This document shows, piece by piece, positions 26,789-34,706 of a stretch of DNA of 64,000 nucleotides (positions are counted from its first letter, which is position 1; the number at the start of each line of letters is the position of its first letter). The DNA is taken from contig NZ_JADNRC010000002.1 of assembly GCF_015594725.1 (NCBI RefSeq), positions 62,001 through 126,000 on the forward strand. Direction: 5' to 3'. Both the position numbers and the translations under genes were made by a program. The notes below the pieces were generated by a model. That model searched no databases. It saw nothing but the letters and a program-made list of their open reading frames with translations, and had not been told where the DNA came from. This DNA is from Flavobacterium sp. ALJ2 (GTDB lineage: Bacteria; Bacteroidota; Bacteroidia; Flavobacteriales; Flavobacteriaceae).

Positions 26789-27997
26789 ATGGTTAATAAT
26801 ATCAAGAAATTACTTTTTAAACACGAAATTAAACACGATTTGGCAATTAAAAAGAAATACTCAATCCCAAAGATTTACATCGCTAATGGTGATTTAACCA
26901 AGCAATGGTATGTATATTTTTCATACCGAAATCCGATTACAGATAGAATGGAAAGGATGCCAAATATAAATGTTTCAAACACTTTAGATAAAAAACAGCG
27001 CATTGAACTTCTAAAATCAATGAAAGATAATCTTTCAGATATGCTAAAGAATGGATTCAATCCATATGATGTAGATAATAATATAGAGGAAGAAAAGATA
27101 TATAATATTAGAGAAGCTTTTGATTTTGCTCTAAACATAAAAGAACAATCACTTAAAGGTGTTTCTTTTTCTAATTTTAAAAACAGAATTCTAAAATTCA
27201 ATCTTTGGTTAAACTCAAATGGTTTTGATAAAAGAAATATTACTTCAGTTACAAAAAAAACAGTGATTACTTATTTGAATGAAGTTCTCGAGAAAACAAG
27301 TCCTAGAAATAGAAATAATACTAGAACTGATATTCAAGGCATATTCCAGGTTCTGGAGGACAACGAAATAATTTTAACGAACTTCATTACCAACATAAAC
27401 ATTTTAAAAGCGAAACCAGAGCGAAACAAAAGTTATTCTACAAAGGAAGAAGATGCAATCTTTGAGTATATGAAGAATAACGACCCTTTAATGCTTCTAT
27501 TTGTAAAATTCATATCATATAACTTCCTAAGACCAGTAGAAGCTTGTAGGTTATTAATCGGTGATATTGATTTAATCGATAAAAAGATTAGACTAAAAAC
27601 TAAAACAACAAATTATAAAATCAAGATTTTACCTCAAATTTTGATTGATGATTTACCTGATTTAAGTAAGTACGATAAAAATGCTTTTCTTTTTGGTCGA
27701 AATGGAATTGGAGAATTCTGGGAAGCAGAAGAAAATAACCGAAGAAATACTTATAGTGAGAAGTTCAAAGCAATTAAAGACAAATTCAATTTAGGCAAGG
27801 ATTATGGTCTTTACTCTTTCCGACATACTTTTATTGGAAAATTGTATCATGAATTCATCAAAACATTAACTCCATTCGAAGCAAAAAGCAAATTGATGTT
27901 AATCACTGGCCACGCTACAATGAAAGCACTTGATGAATATTTACGTGATATAGATGCAGTACTACCAGAAGATTATAGTGAACATTTAGTAAAATAA
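26789..27997 (+). CDS. int: phage tyrosine integrase
   Basis: 402 residues. An arm-binding-like N-terminal part (about 20-100) is followed by a SAM-like core-binding domain (about 105-205) and the catalytic domain. Visible catalytic residues are Arg248 (FLRPVEACRL), Arg345 in YSFRHTF, His375 in ITGHATMK and the Tyr384 nucleophile. The first His of the usual HxxR box is Tyr342, as in many Bacteroidota integrases. It catalyses integration into and, with a partner, excision from the tRNA-Met gene. It is the only large plus-strand gene of the phage core, and its ATG abuts a terminator T-run. Confidence 0.95.
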   Translation: MVNNIKKLLFKHEIKHDLAIKKKYSIPKIYIANGDLTKQWYVYFSYRNPITDRMERMPNINVSNTLDKKQRIELLKSMKDNLSDMLKNGFNPYDVDNNIEEEKIYNIREAFDFALNIKEQSLKGVSFSNFKNRILKFNLWLNSNGFDKRNITSVTKKTVITYLNEVLEKTSPRNRNNTRTDIQGIFQVLEDNEIILTNFITNINILKAKPERNKSYSTKEEDAIFEYMKNNDPLMLLFVKFISYNFLRPVEACRLLIGDIDLIDKKIRLKTKTTNYKIKILPQILIDDLPDLSKYDKNAFLFGRNGIGEFWEAEENNRRNTYSEKFKAIKDKFNLGKDYGLYSFRHTFIGKLYHEFIKTLTPFEAKSKLMLITGHATMKALDEYLRDIDAVLPEDYSEHLVK

Positions 27998-28056
27998 GTT
28001 AATCGAAATCAGATAATGGAAAAATCTCCTGATTTTTAAATACAATTTTTTCCTAA

Positions 28057-28179
28057 ATTTATATACCAAACATTACTCCTTGGCAGCTTAAAATATTTGA
28101 TAAAAGAGCAAAAAAAGAATTACCTGGAAAAGCTTTTACCGAACAATTTGGGGTGGTTACACGATTAGGATTTAAATAG
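28057..28179 (+). pseudogene. 3'-terminal remnant duplicate of the phage gene at 54478-54762
   Basis: The frame ending at the TAG at 28177-28179 reads NITPWQLKIFDKRAKKELPG followed by KAFTEQFGVVTRLGFK. This is almost identical to the last 36 residues of the 94-aa protein encoded at 54478-54762 (minus strand), with matching DNA over long stretches. There is no start codon and the frame is closed upstream by a stop at 28054. Similarity ends at the stop codon. It is a fossil of recombination or of an earlier related phage. Confidence 0.85.
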
Positions 28180-28530
28180 TTACACTCAAAAAGTATTTTT
28201 TGAAAGAAATCACAATGTAAATCGGCAATCTCTCATTAAAATCCCCCTAAAGTCATTCTAAATTACGTAAACTTTTATTGATGTAAAAAACATAAAACCC
28301 TTATGAATAAAGGAAATATATAATATCTGTTATTTAGAATCGCTTAGCTTTTTTGGTAAAGCAAATGTGGTTTAGTAATTTTGATACAGCAAATATGTAT
28401 ATTTGTACAGTAATATATTTAATATCAAAATACCTTATTTTTAAACTTAATAGATTTAAAAAAAAACTAATCAATAGTTATTATTATTAAAATTAGATCT
28501 TCAGTTTTTTATTTTAAAAACATATTTAAC
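28180..28530. promoter_or_regulatory. gene-free control region behind the integrase, with promoter for the 76-aa gene
   Basis: About 350 bp without an ORF. A plus-strand promoter fits at 28353-28383: TTG at 28353-28355, 20 bp, TAATTTTG at 28376-28383, leaving a long leader of about 140 nt before the ATG at 28531. The region also carries TATTTAGAAT at 28331-28340 and the inverted form ATTCTAAATT at 28255-28264, half-sites that recur at two late phage promoters. Confidence 0.5.
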
Positions 28531-28761
28531 ATGAATAATTTAAACTATATATTGACCTCACTTGAAGCTTCATTAGACTTAGTAAAAGAGCAATTAATGA
28601 AAACTTTTAGCAAAGATACTTCTGTCATTGATAGAAAGGTTATAGATGTCGTTTTATCTAACCCTGATAACAAAAAAAAGCTGATAGATTACCTAGATAA
28701 AAACTCAAATTCTACGGTAGAAATAAAGATAGAAGGTGATAGCTTTTCCATTATAGAATAG
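28531..28761 (+). CDS. small hypothetical protein in accessory locus
   Basis: 76 residues, soluble, mainly helical with a short C-terminal strand (STVEIKIEGDSFSII). I do not recognise a family. Ten bases separate it from the membrane protein gene downstream, so the two are probably co-transcribed from the promoter at 28353-28383. Together they form a plus-strand cassette between the integrase and the leftward late genes, a usual place for lysogenic-conversion genes. Confidence 0.65.
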   Translation: MNNLNYILTSLEASLDLVKEQLMKTFSKDTSVIDRKVIDVVLSNPDNKKKLIDYLDKNSNSTVEIKIEGDSFSIIE

Positions 28762-28771
28762 TTTCGATATT

Positions 28772-29788
28772 ATGGACTTTGCTTTTCATTCTTTATTTTT
28801 ATTTATACTATTCGTTTTTCCTGGAATTGTTTTTAGAAGATTCTATTATGTTGGTGAATTTTCAAAGCAATTTAATTCAAGTAATTGGTTAAACACTTTT
28901 TACATTAGTCTTATTCCTGGGCTAATTATACAAATAATTTCATATTTTGTATTTATATCTTTTATTTATAAAAAACCGATTACAGGAAAGTATGAGTTCA
29001 TTAATGTTGTGTATAATAAGTTGAAAAGCAATTCTTTACCTAGAGAGCTTTTCGATTTGAAACTTTTTTTTTGGATTTGCATTTACATGTTTGTTACTGT
29101 TGTAATTTCTTTTTTCATGGCGCAAATTTGTTGGCAACTTGTAAGAATGCTTAAGTTAGACAAAAGATTTATGCCTCTCAGATTTAATAATTACTGGCAC
29201 TATTATTTAAGTGGTGAATCTCTTAGTTTTAAAGATTTTAAAGGAATTCTCGCAGGTAAGGAAGCAATTCTTACAGAAGCAGATGTTTTAGTGGATTTAG
29301 GGAATGGTATAAATAAGCTTTATAAAGGTTTTATACGCCAGCACACTATATGTCGAAATACGGGAGAATTAAAAGCTATCTACTTAACTGATGTTAGAAG
29401 ATTCACAAGTTATCCCCCGCCAAACAATATAAAAGTTGTTCCAGGTCATATAATGATTATACCTGCGGAAAAAATAATTAATATTAACCTTAACTATATT
29501 ACTAGAAATACTAGTAATATAGATTACAAGAGTTTATTGTTAATAGTAACTTATTTAGTTGTGTTAGGCTATTTAATGTTTAATCCATATATGTTTTTAA
29601 AAAACGTAAATTTATTAGGTGAGATTTCTGGTCGTTTTTGGTTGCTTGTGGATTGGACATTTTTGATTACTTTCTTGGAAAGATTAACAACTGACAGAAA
29701 TACTCCCGATTTCTGGAAAGAATTATTTGGGTTATCTCTTATCATAATTCTAATATCATTAGTACTATTCTTTTTCTTCTTTAACTAA
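28772..29788 (+). CDS. multi-spanning membrane protein, candidate lysogenic-conversion or defence gene
   Basis: 338 residues. Hydrophobic segments lie at about 5-22, 45-70, 98-122, 256-277, 288-305 and 315-336. A polar domain of about 130 residues (about 125-250; GKEAILTEADVLVDLGNGINKLYKGFIRQ...TDVRRFTSYPPP) sits between the two membrane halves. The N-terminal FVFPGIVFRRFYY pattern recalls DUF6338-type membrane proteins, from memory and unverified. It pairs with the 76-aa gene upstream and ends before the late-operon terminator. Not a structural phage protein by position; function unknown. Confidence 0.7.
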   Translation: MDFAFHSLFLFILFVFPGIVFRRFYYVGEFSKQFNSSNWLNTFYISLIPGLIIQIISYFVFISFIYKKPITGKYEFINVVYNKLKSNSLPRELFDLKLFFWICIYMFVTVVISFFMAQICWQLVRMLKLDKRFMPLRFNNYWHYYLSGESLSFKDFKGILAGKEAILTEADVLVDLGNGINKLYKGFIRQHTICRNTGELKAIYLTDVRRFTSYPPPNNIKVVPGHIMIIPAEKIININLNYITRNTSNIDYKSLLLIVTYLVVLGYLMFNPYMFLKNVNLLGEISGRFWLLVDWTFLITFLERLTTDRNTPDFWKELFGLSLIIILISLVLFFFFFN

Positions 29789-29908
29789 CCTTTTCTTATA
29801 ATATATTTATAACTGCATAGCTTTATTTAAACCACTCAATAGAATGTTTTTTTAATTTTAGCATTTTATAATCTTCACAATTTCAGTAAATCAGAGAGAT
29901 TTAAAAAA

Positions 29909-29930
29909 AGCAGCTCATTACTGAACTGCT
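29909..29930 (-). terminator. terminator of the leftward late operon
   Basis: Stem AGCAG / CTGCT extended by partly paired bases, with a T-run on the minus strand, 29 bp past the stop of the last late gene. Confidence 0.75.
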
Positions 29931-29958
29931 TTCACACATAACTAAAATAACCAAAAAA

Positions 29959-30624
29959 CTACCTCTTAATATTGAATATTGAAACATTATACCCTACCCA
30001 AATATTTTGTAGAGTATCAAATGAACCTGATATGATATTGCCCTTACGATTTTGAAGCATCAAATTTGCTTTAATATTGAAGTTATCTAATTGGGCATTA
30101 TTACCAAGTTCGATACCGCCTAAAAGTCTAAAAACAGTTTCTTTAGTCTTTAAAGGAGCATCTATTATTTTCTCTTTAATAATGTAATTTGGCGTAATCT
30201 CCTTTACCTCTCCTTGAACTATTCCATTAATATTTAAAGTCAAATTACTGTCTTCAAATTTAGTTGAAAATTTATTCAATTGAATTGCTTGATTAAATTT
30301 TAAATCCTTTATACTATCATTAGCTTTTGCAAAATCAGCTTGCAGTTTTTCGTTTTCAACAATTAGCTTTTTATCGATTGGATTTTCAATAAAAATTGTT
30401 TCTGTTTTATTTAAAGGTGTCGAATTCGACACCTTTTTAACTTGAACATGGTCAGGTTTAATAGCCTCAAAACCTCCTATTACTTCGGGAACTTCTACTT
30501 TTGTATTTGTAGATAAGTTTCCTTTATCTGAGCATCCTCTAAGCCATATAGAAACTAATAACAATATCCATCCTAGATATTTTAAGCTTTCTTTTATTCG
30601 TTGATGTCGTAAATTGATCTGCAT
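29959..30624 (-). CDS. membrane-anchored periplasmic protein of the lysis module
   Basis: 221 residues. A single N-terminal hydrophobic segment (GWILLLVSIWL, about residues 18-30) ends at RGC, resembling a poor lipobox, then a polar region with a short coiled coil (about 80-115) and a beta-rich end. Position directly after holin and endolysin suggests a spanin-like role in outer-membrane disruption, but no spanin family is recognisable. Alternatively it is a late accessory protein. Last gene of the late operon. Confidence 0.6.
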   Translation of the reverse strand: MQINLRHQRIKESLKYLGWILLLVSIWLRGCSDKGNLSTNTKVEVPEVIGGFEAIKPDHVQVKKVSNSTPLNKTETIFIENPIDKKLIVENEKLQADFAKANDSIKDLKFNQAIQLNKFSTKFEDSNLTLNINGIVQGEVKEITPNYIIKEKIIDAPLKTKETVFRLLGGIELGNNAQLDNFNIKANLMLQNRKGNIISGSFDTLQNIWVGYNVSIFNIKR

Positions 30625-30635
30625 AATGAATTATT

Positions 30636-31139
30636 TTAAATTAATTTCTCAATCATTTTTGCAACCGATTTTAAAGTTTTAGCATAATCGGGATCAGTTG
30701 CATAACCAGCTGCTGCAATTTCGTCTATGAATTTATACGGGTCTGATTTAACCAATAAAGCTTTTGCATATCGTTTGTTTTTAATAAAAAAAGTTACATG
30801 ATCAGTGAATGACTCTTCTGGAGTATTATACTTTCTAAAATAGTCTTTGCCCTTATGTTTAAACATTTTTACACCATTTCTAATAACTGGTACTGATGAT
30901 ATATGAACAGGCATTGGATTTTTAATACTTCGAGTATATTCAGTTGTTGTGATTAGCTGCTCGTTTCCGTTAACTCCATCAGTATCTTTTACACCAAAAA
31001 TCATGTTACCAGGAGCAACTTTGCCCCAGCCACTCTCTAAGGCTCCTTGCGCTAAAACAGCAATCGCAGAGATTCCTGTTTTTTCTTGGGTAATTTTAGC
31101 AAATGGGTAGTATTTGTCTACAAATTCTTTAGGTCTCAT
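30636..31139 (-). CDS. phage endolysin, glucosaminidase domain (FlgJ-like)
   Basis: 167 residues forming one glucosaminidase (GH73-like) domain with no signal peptide. The catalytic Glu lies in LAQGALESGWGK; further family blocks are NMIFGVK and the Tyr-rich YKFIDEIAAAGYATDPDYAKTL. It cleaves the glycan backbone of peptidoglycan at the end of infection. It needs the holin encoded immediately upstream (2 bp away) to reach the wall. Confidence 0.9.
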   Translation of the reverse strand: MRPKEFVDKYYPFAKITQEKTGISAIAVLAQGALESGWGKVAPGNMIFGVKDTDGVNGNEQLITTTEYTRSIKNPMPVHISSVPVIRNGVKMFKHKGKDYFRKYNTPEESFTDHVTFFIKNKRYAKALLVKSDPYKFIDEIAAAGYATDPDYAKTLKSVAKMIEKLI

Positions 31140-31141
31140 AA

Positions 31142-31663
31142 TTATTCTGTTATTTCGTTTTTAATTTCTTTGTAAAATCCTATCATTTTTTTTAATCTTT
31201 CCCATAAATTGAATCCACATTTTGGCAAATTTTCATGAAAAATTGAAAAGCCTTCGTTTAAGCAAAACACAATAATAGCTATTGTCGCCAGTTCAAATTC
31301 AGCTTCTGAAACTCTATCATACTTGAAGTTTTTTAACATGAGTACTTCTTGAAATTTTATAATCATAAAAGGAACTCCTAAATACACCAGTACTTTCAAT
31401 CCCATTCTCTTAAATTTATCACTTGAAAATCCTTCTCCTTTACCAAAAAACCAACGTTCCAAACGATCACTCTTTCTCCACACGCAATACGAAGCAAGTA
31501 GTCCAGTGACTAAATCTAAAATTAGCATATAGAATAATATCCAAGCTACACTTTCAAAATCAACAACCAATTTTGTTATTGCAATTACAGGAACTGTAGC
31601 GACTAGAAGAGCAGGTTTTTTAAACAACATGGCGATTAAAGGGAATATTAATAGATTTTTCAT
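31142..31663 (-). CDS. phage holin (holin_4 type)
   Basis: 173 residues. Hydrophobic segments at about 2-35 and 40-62 include VAWILFYMLILDLVTGLLASY, the LDLxTGLLA signature of the phage holin_4 family, and a further segment lies near 85-105. The C-terminal tail is charged. Holins form membrane holes that release endolysin. The gene directly precedes the endolysin gene. Confidence 0.85.
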   Translation of the reverse strand: MKNLLIFPLIAMLFKKPALLVATVPVIAITKLVVDFESVAWILFYMLILDLVTGLLASYCVWRKSDRLERWFFGKGEGFSSDKFKRMGLKVLVYLGVPFMIIKFQEVLMLKNFKYDRVSEAEFELATIAIIVFCLNEGFSIFHENLPKCGFNLWERLKKMIGFYKEIKNEITE

Positions 31664-31666
31664 AAT

Positions 31667-33766
31667 TTATTTAATTATTTTTATGTTAAAAGCTTCTGAA
31701 GAAATAGATATCGATGCGCTTCCAAAATTACTAAGCCTAACCGTTACGGTATTCGCACCAGAAACAAAACCAGTGTAGTTACTATTTGGTCTTACTGCTT
31801 CTATAGGTACACCTACGCAGACTACATCACCAATTGATGCACCTGACATTGTTAGTGTTAAATCTGAGCTAGTGCCCGCTGACACGCTATTAAAATTTAA
31901 TCTTCCTCCCCATGATAAAAACACGGGTGATCTATCGTTCAACTGATTCAAATTAACTGCATCTGTACCATCCACAGCGTTTGGAATTGTAATAGGGTAG
32001 TGAAATTTAGATTTTCCAGAGGCATCATCTATTGAGAATGTATCATTGCCTATGCTGTTCGTATAAACAAGTTTTTTTAATTTTTCGTTAAAATATATTT
32101 GAGCAAAATTTTCAACTATTGGAACTCCAAATATTAATGCAGTTGCTGGAGGTATTCTTACAGTTGAATTCAATAATATTTCACTCCCGTCATCCGAAAT
32201 CCTACTATCTTCAAAATTATTTACTGAATTTCTCTTAAGCAAGTGGTTTACCGTGCCAGTTCCTTTAGAATTCTGGACTAAATTTATAGAATTGATATCG
32301 ATACTTGCTAACGATTTTATCATATAATCAGCTATCGCAGCATGACCTTGCGCGGAATAATGCAAACCATCAGACTCATAGCAATTAGCTTTTGTTATAT
32401 ATTTGTAAATGCTATTTAAATCAAGCATAACAATACCTAATGATTTACACACATCTACCGCTTTATTGTAATAATTAATATAAGGCTCATAAATGACCGG
32501 ATAGCTTGTTTCCATAGCTTGTGGCGGCATAATATAGACAACGTTTGTATTGCTAGTTTTCAAAGTGTTTAAGTAGACTGCTAATTGGGTTCCGAAAACT
32601 GCCGAAGTAGTAGCTACTGATCCTCCATAAATACTATTAGTCCCTAAATTTAATAAAAACAAACTATTTCTTTCTAATCCTAAACCATAAGTAGCTAGTA
32701 TATTATTCGCACTGAAATCAGCGAATGACTTAGCAGATACACAATGTCTTAAAAAAAAATATGTGTCTTTGCCTTCTGAAAACAATACTTCAGTGAACAA
32801 AGCTGTAATGACAACATTTCCTGTCGTGCATTTTATAACATAGCGACCACTAACACCTGACGGCGTAGGAGTCGAAGGGAATGAGGGTGAATCAATTGAT
32901 GGAAAATTATTTAAAGTACCAGCGGAGCCTAAGTCCATCGTTCTGTACAAAATTCCGTTGTAATAAAATTCAAGTTTTCCGCTTGCTGGAGTTGTATTAA
33001 ACCATATCTCAACTAAATTTGTTGCGCTGTCAAATTCTAATGTGCTATTAGGTGTCATTTTAATAGCAGTGCTTGTTGGTCCTGCTGAAACGATCGAAGT
33101 ATTACCAGTTTTTATTACTCCATATCTTTCTAGATCGGAAAAATTAGTAAATCCTATGCCTGAGTTAAGCCCCTGATTTTTTTGTAAATTTGATGCAACT
33201 TTGTTGAACCAGTTTTCCCTGCCTACACCTACTGTATTATACCCTTCGCTATTCGAATCCCCTATTAACACAACACCCCCATTCATTAAATTCATTCCTA
33301 GTCCTGAATAAGTCGCATAAGCAGCGAAGTCTTGAAAAACTTTATCTTTTTTAATACCATTTTTTACGGAAAAACTAGATGGTAAGGAACTATCCGAATT
33401 ACTTAATTCTAGTTTATCAAACTTTTTTGACTCAAACGAACCTCCATTTTTAGGTCCAGAATAAATGAATTCATAATCTGGCTCATCTATATCCATCATT
33501 GCTTGCGTGCCATCTGCATTTTTTATATAAATTTTAGATTTATCAGAAACTGAACTTACTCTGTCTAATTTTTTCTCAATTGGTTCAGTAATTTGATGTA
33601 AATCTATTCTTTCCGAAACACCACCACGTGATACATGAATTCTTGATTCTGGATCTAAAACATTTTGTTTAGGCAGCTCGTCAATTTTTTTAGCTTTTTT
33701 TGCTATTGCATTAAATCTTTCTGTTAAAGCAGCTATTTGTTGGGTTATAATAGTTTGAAAACTCAT
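31667..33766 (-). CDS. tail fibre/tip protein with SGNH esterase domain
   Basis: About 699 residues from the ATG at 33766 (MSFQTIITQQIAAL); the upstream in-frame ATG at 33787 would lie on top of the promoter box and is rejected. An N-terminal coiled coil and linker (1-165) lead to an SGNH/GDSL hydrolase domain: block I VVLIGDSNSEGY, block III LLNLGTNS, block V DGLHYSAQGH. The C terminus (about 500-699) is beta-rich. SGNH domains on phage tails remove acyl groups from cell-surface sugars during adsorption. It has its own upstream promoter. Confidence 0.85.
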   Translation of the reverse strand: MSFQTIITQQIAALTERFNAIAKKAKKIDELPKQNVLDPESRIHVSRGGVSERIDLHQITEPIEKKLDRVSSVSDKSKIYIKNADGTQAMMDIDEPDYEFIYSGPKNGGSFESKKFDKLELSNSDSSLPSSFSVKNGIKKDKVFQDFAAYATYSGLGMNLMNGGVVLIGDSNSEGYNTVGVGRENWFNKVASNLQKNQGLNSGIGFTNFSDLERYGVIKTGNTSIVSAGPTSTAIKMTPNSTLEFDSATNLVEIWFNTTPASGKLEFYYNGILYRTMDLGSAGTLNNFPSIDSPSFPSTPTPSGVSGRYVIKCTTGNVVITALFTEVLFSEGKDTYFFLRHCVSAKSFADFSANNILATYGLGLERNSLFLLNLGTNSIYGGSVATTSAVFGTQLAVYLNTLKTSNTNVVYIMPPQAMETSYPVIYEPYINYYNKAVDVCKSLGIVMLDLNSIYKYITKANCYESDGLHYSAQGHAAIADYMIKSLASIDINSINLVQNSKGTGTVNHLLKRNSVNNFEDSRISDDGSEILLNSTVRIPPATALIFGVPIVENFAQIYFNEKLKKLVYTNSIGNDTFSIDDASGKSKFHYPITIPNAVDGTDAVNLNQLNDRSPVFLSWGGRLNFNSVSAGTSSDLTLTMSGASIGDVVCVGVPIEAVRPNSNYTGFVSGANTVTVRLSNFGSASISISSEAFNIKIIK

Positions 33767-33784
33767 GATGAATAATTTATTCGA

Positions 33785-33833
33785 CAAATGTAAAAATTAT
33801 TATCTTATTTATAACCATTCTAAATAATAGAAT
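33785..33833 (-). promoter_or_regulatory. late-type phage promoter with upstream palindrome
   Basis: On the minus strand: TATTTAGAAT (33817-33826), 24 bp, TACATTTG (33785-33792). The box is part of a palindrome, ATTCTA-AATAA-TAGAAT (33817-33833). No TTG is present at the normal -33 spacing. The same motif pair at the same spacing occurs at 48678-48719, pointing to an activator-dependent late promoter. A plus-strand TATCTTTG at 33860-33867 suggests a divergent promoter sharing the palindrome. Confidence 0.6.
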
Positions 33834-33872
33834 AGATTAGTAAAGACTTTAATTTTCAATATCTTTGTTTTT

Positions 33873-34067
33873 ATGATGTTTATTATTATACTTTTTGTAG
33901 TTATTGTAGGTGGTTGCTGGAGAATTGGCAAATCATCTGGGAATGTTTTATTTCCAGATGAACGTCGTGAATCAAATTATGTAGATAAATCAACAACTAT
34001 TGTGCACCATCATCATTATCATGATAATAGAAGTGTTCACATCAATGGAAAAGAAATTAAAAAATAG
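33873..34067 (+). CDS. small His-rich membrane protein (cargo cassette)
   Basis: 64 residues: one N-terminal hydrophobic segment (MMFIIILFVVIVGG) and a polar tail with a His cluster (VHHHHYHD). No family recognised. It lies on the plus strand against all neighbouring tail genes, 26 bp upstream of a second plus-strand gene. A TATCTTTG box ends 5 bp before the ATG, so the message may be almost leaderless. A role expressed during lysogeny is inferred from orientation only. Confidence 0.6.
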   Translation: MMFIIILFVVIVGGCWRIGKSSGNVLFPDERRESNYVDKSTTIVHHHHYHDNRSVHINGKEIKK

Positions 34068-34093
34068 AAAGACTAATTAAAAGATTGTTATCG

Positions 34094-34678
34094 ATGCAAA
34101 AAATAGATAACCTGAGTAAAATTTACCGCCAATTAAAAGATAATAATAAAACATATACTTTCTTCCCTTTTATAGCAAATGGAGTAAATTTTGACATCTT
34201 TTTTGATATAAATAAATCTCCTTTTAAACTAGTATTTTTAGCATTAAACTCAAATTTCCAACTATCTTTAGATGTCTTGCCAGGATTTTTGATAAATAAT
34301 AATTTACCTAAAAATCGATTTTATGAATTAGTAAAATTATTGAATCTTAAAAAAGATATAAATAACCCTTTTTCTACAACAAACTTTTTCAAGCAATTTG
34401 ACAATCAAATACCTCAAAATTTGATTAAAATTGATAAACAACATGCAAATTCTTTAATCTTAAAAGTATACTCTGATATTGAAGAAAAAGATAAAATTTA
34501 TTACTTAAGAATGAAAGATTGGAATGACAGTGATAATGAATGGCATAGAACAAGTAAAAATTTAGAAAAGACTAGGCTTTTATATCCTGATTTATATTCT
34601 TTAATAGTAGATAAAGATATTAGTATCTATTACACATCAGATGCAAAGCAGGAAAAACAAATACCAAAAAGCCTCTAA
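34094..34678 (+). CDS. soluble hypothetical protein of cargo cassette (possibly DUF6037)
   Basis: 194 residues from the ATG at 34094 (MQKIDNLSKIYRQLKDNNKT); an in-frame TTG at 34085 is less likely. Soluble, mixed alpha/beta. The opening (LSKIYRQLKDNNKTYTFFPFIANGVNFDIFFDINKSPFKLVF) recalls DUF6037 proteins, from memory and unverified. It is the second gene of a plus-strand cassette inserted among leftward tail genes and ends at a shared bidirectional terminator, the signature of a moron gene. Confidence 0.65.
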   Translation: MQKIDNLSKIYRQLKDNNKTYTFFPFIANGVNFDIFFDINKSPFKLVFLALNSNFQLSLDVLPGFLINNNLPKNRFYELVKLLNLKKDINNPFSTTNFFKQFDNQIPQNLIKIDKQHANSLILKVYSDIEEKDKIYYLRMKDWNDSDNEWHRTSKNLEKTRLLYPDLYSLIVDKDISIYYTSDAKQEKQIPKSL

Positions 34679-34696
34679 AAAATAGAAGCTTTTTTT
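34666..34696. terminator. bidirectional terminator between cargo cassette and tail genes
   Basis: Arms AAAAAGCCTCTA and TAGAAGCTTTTTT; the single mismatch becomes a G-U pair when transcribed leftward. T-runs on both strands. It serves the convergent genes ending at 34678 and 34707. Confidence 0.85.
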
Positions 34697-34706
34697 GTTA
34701 AATATT

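Noticed and set aside
28398..28405. TATATTTG box upstream of the 76-aa gene
   Set aside because: The nearest TTG is only 14 bp away; the pair at 28353-28383 has better spacing.
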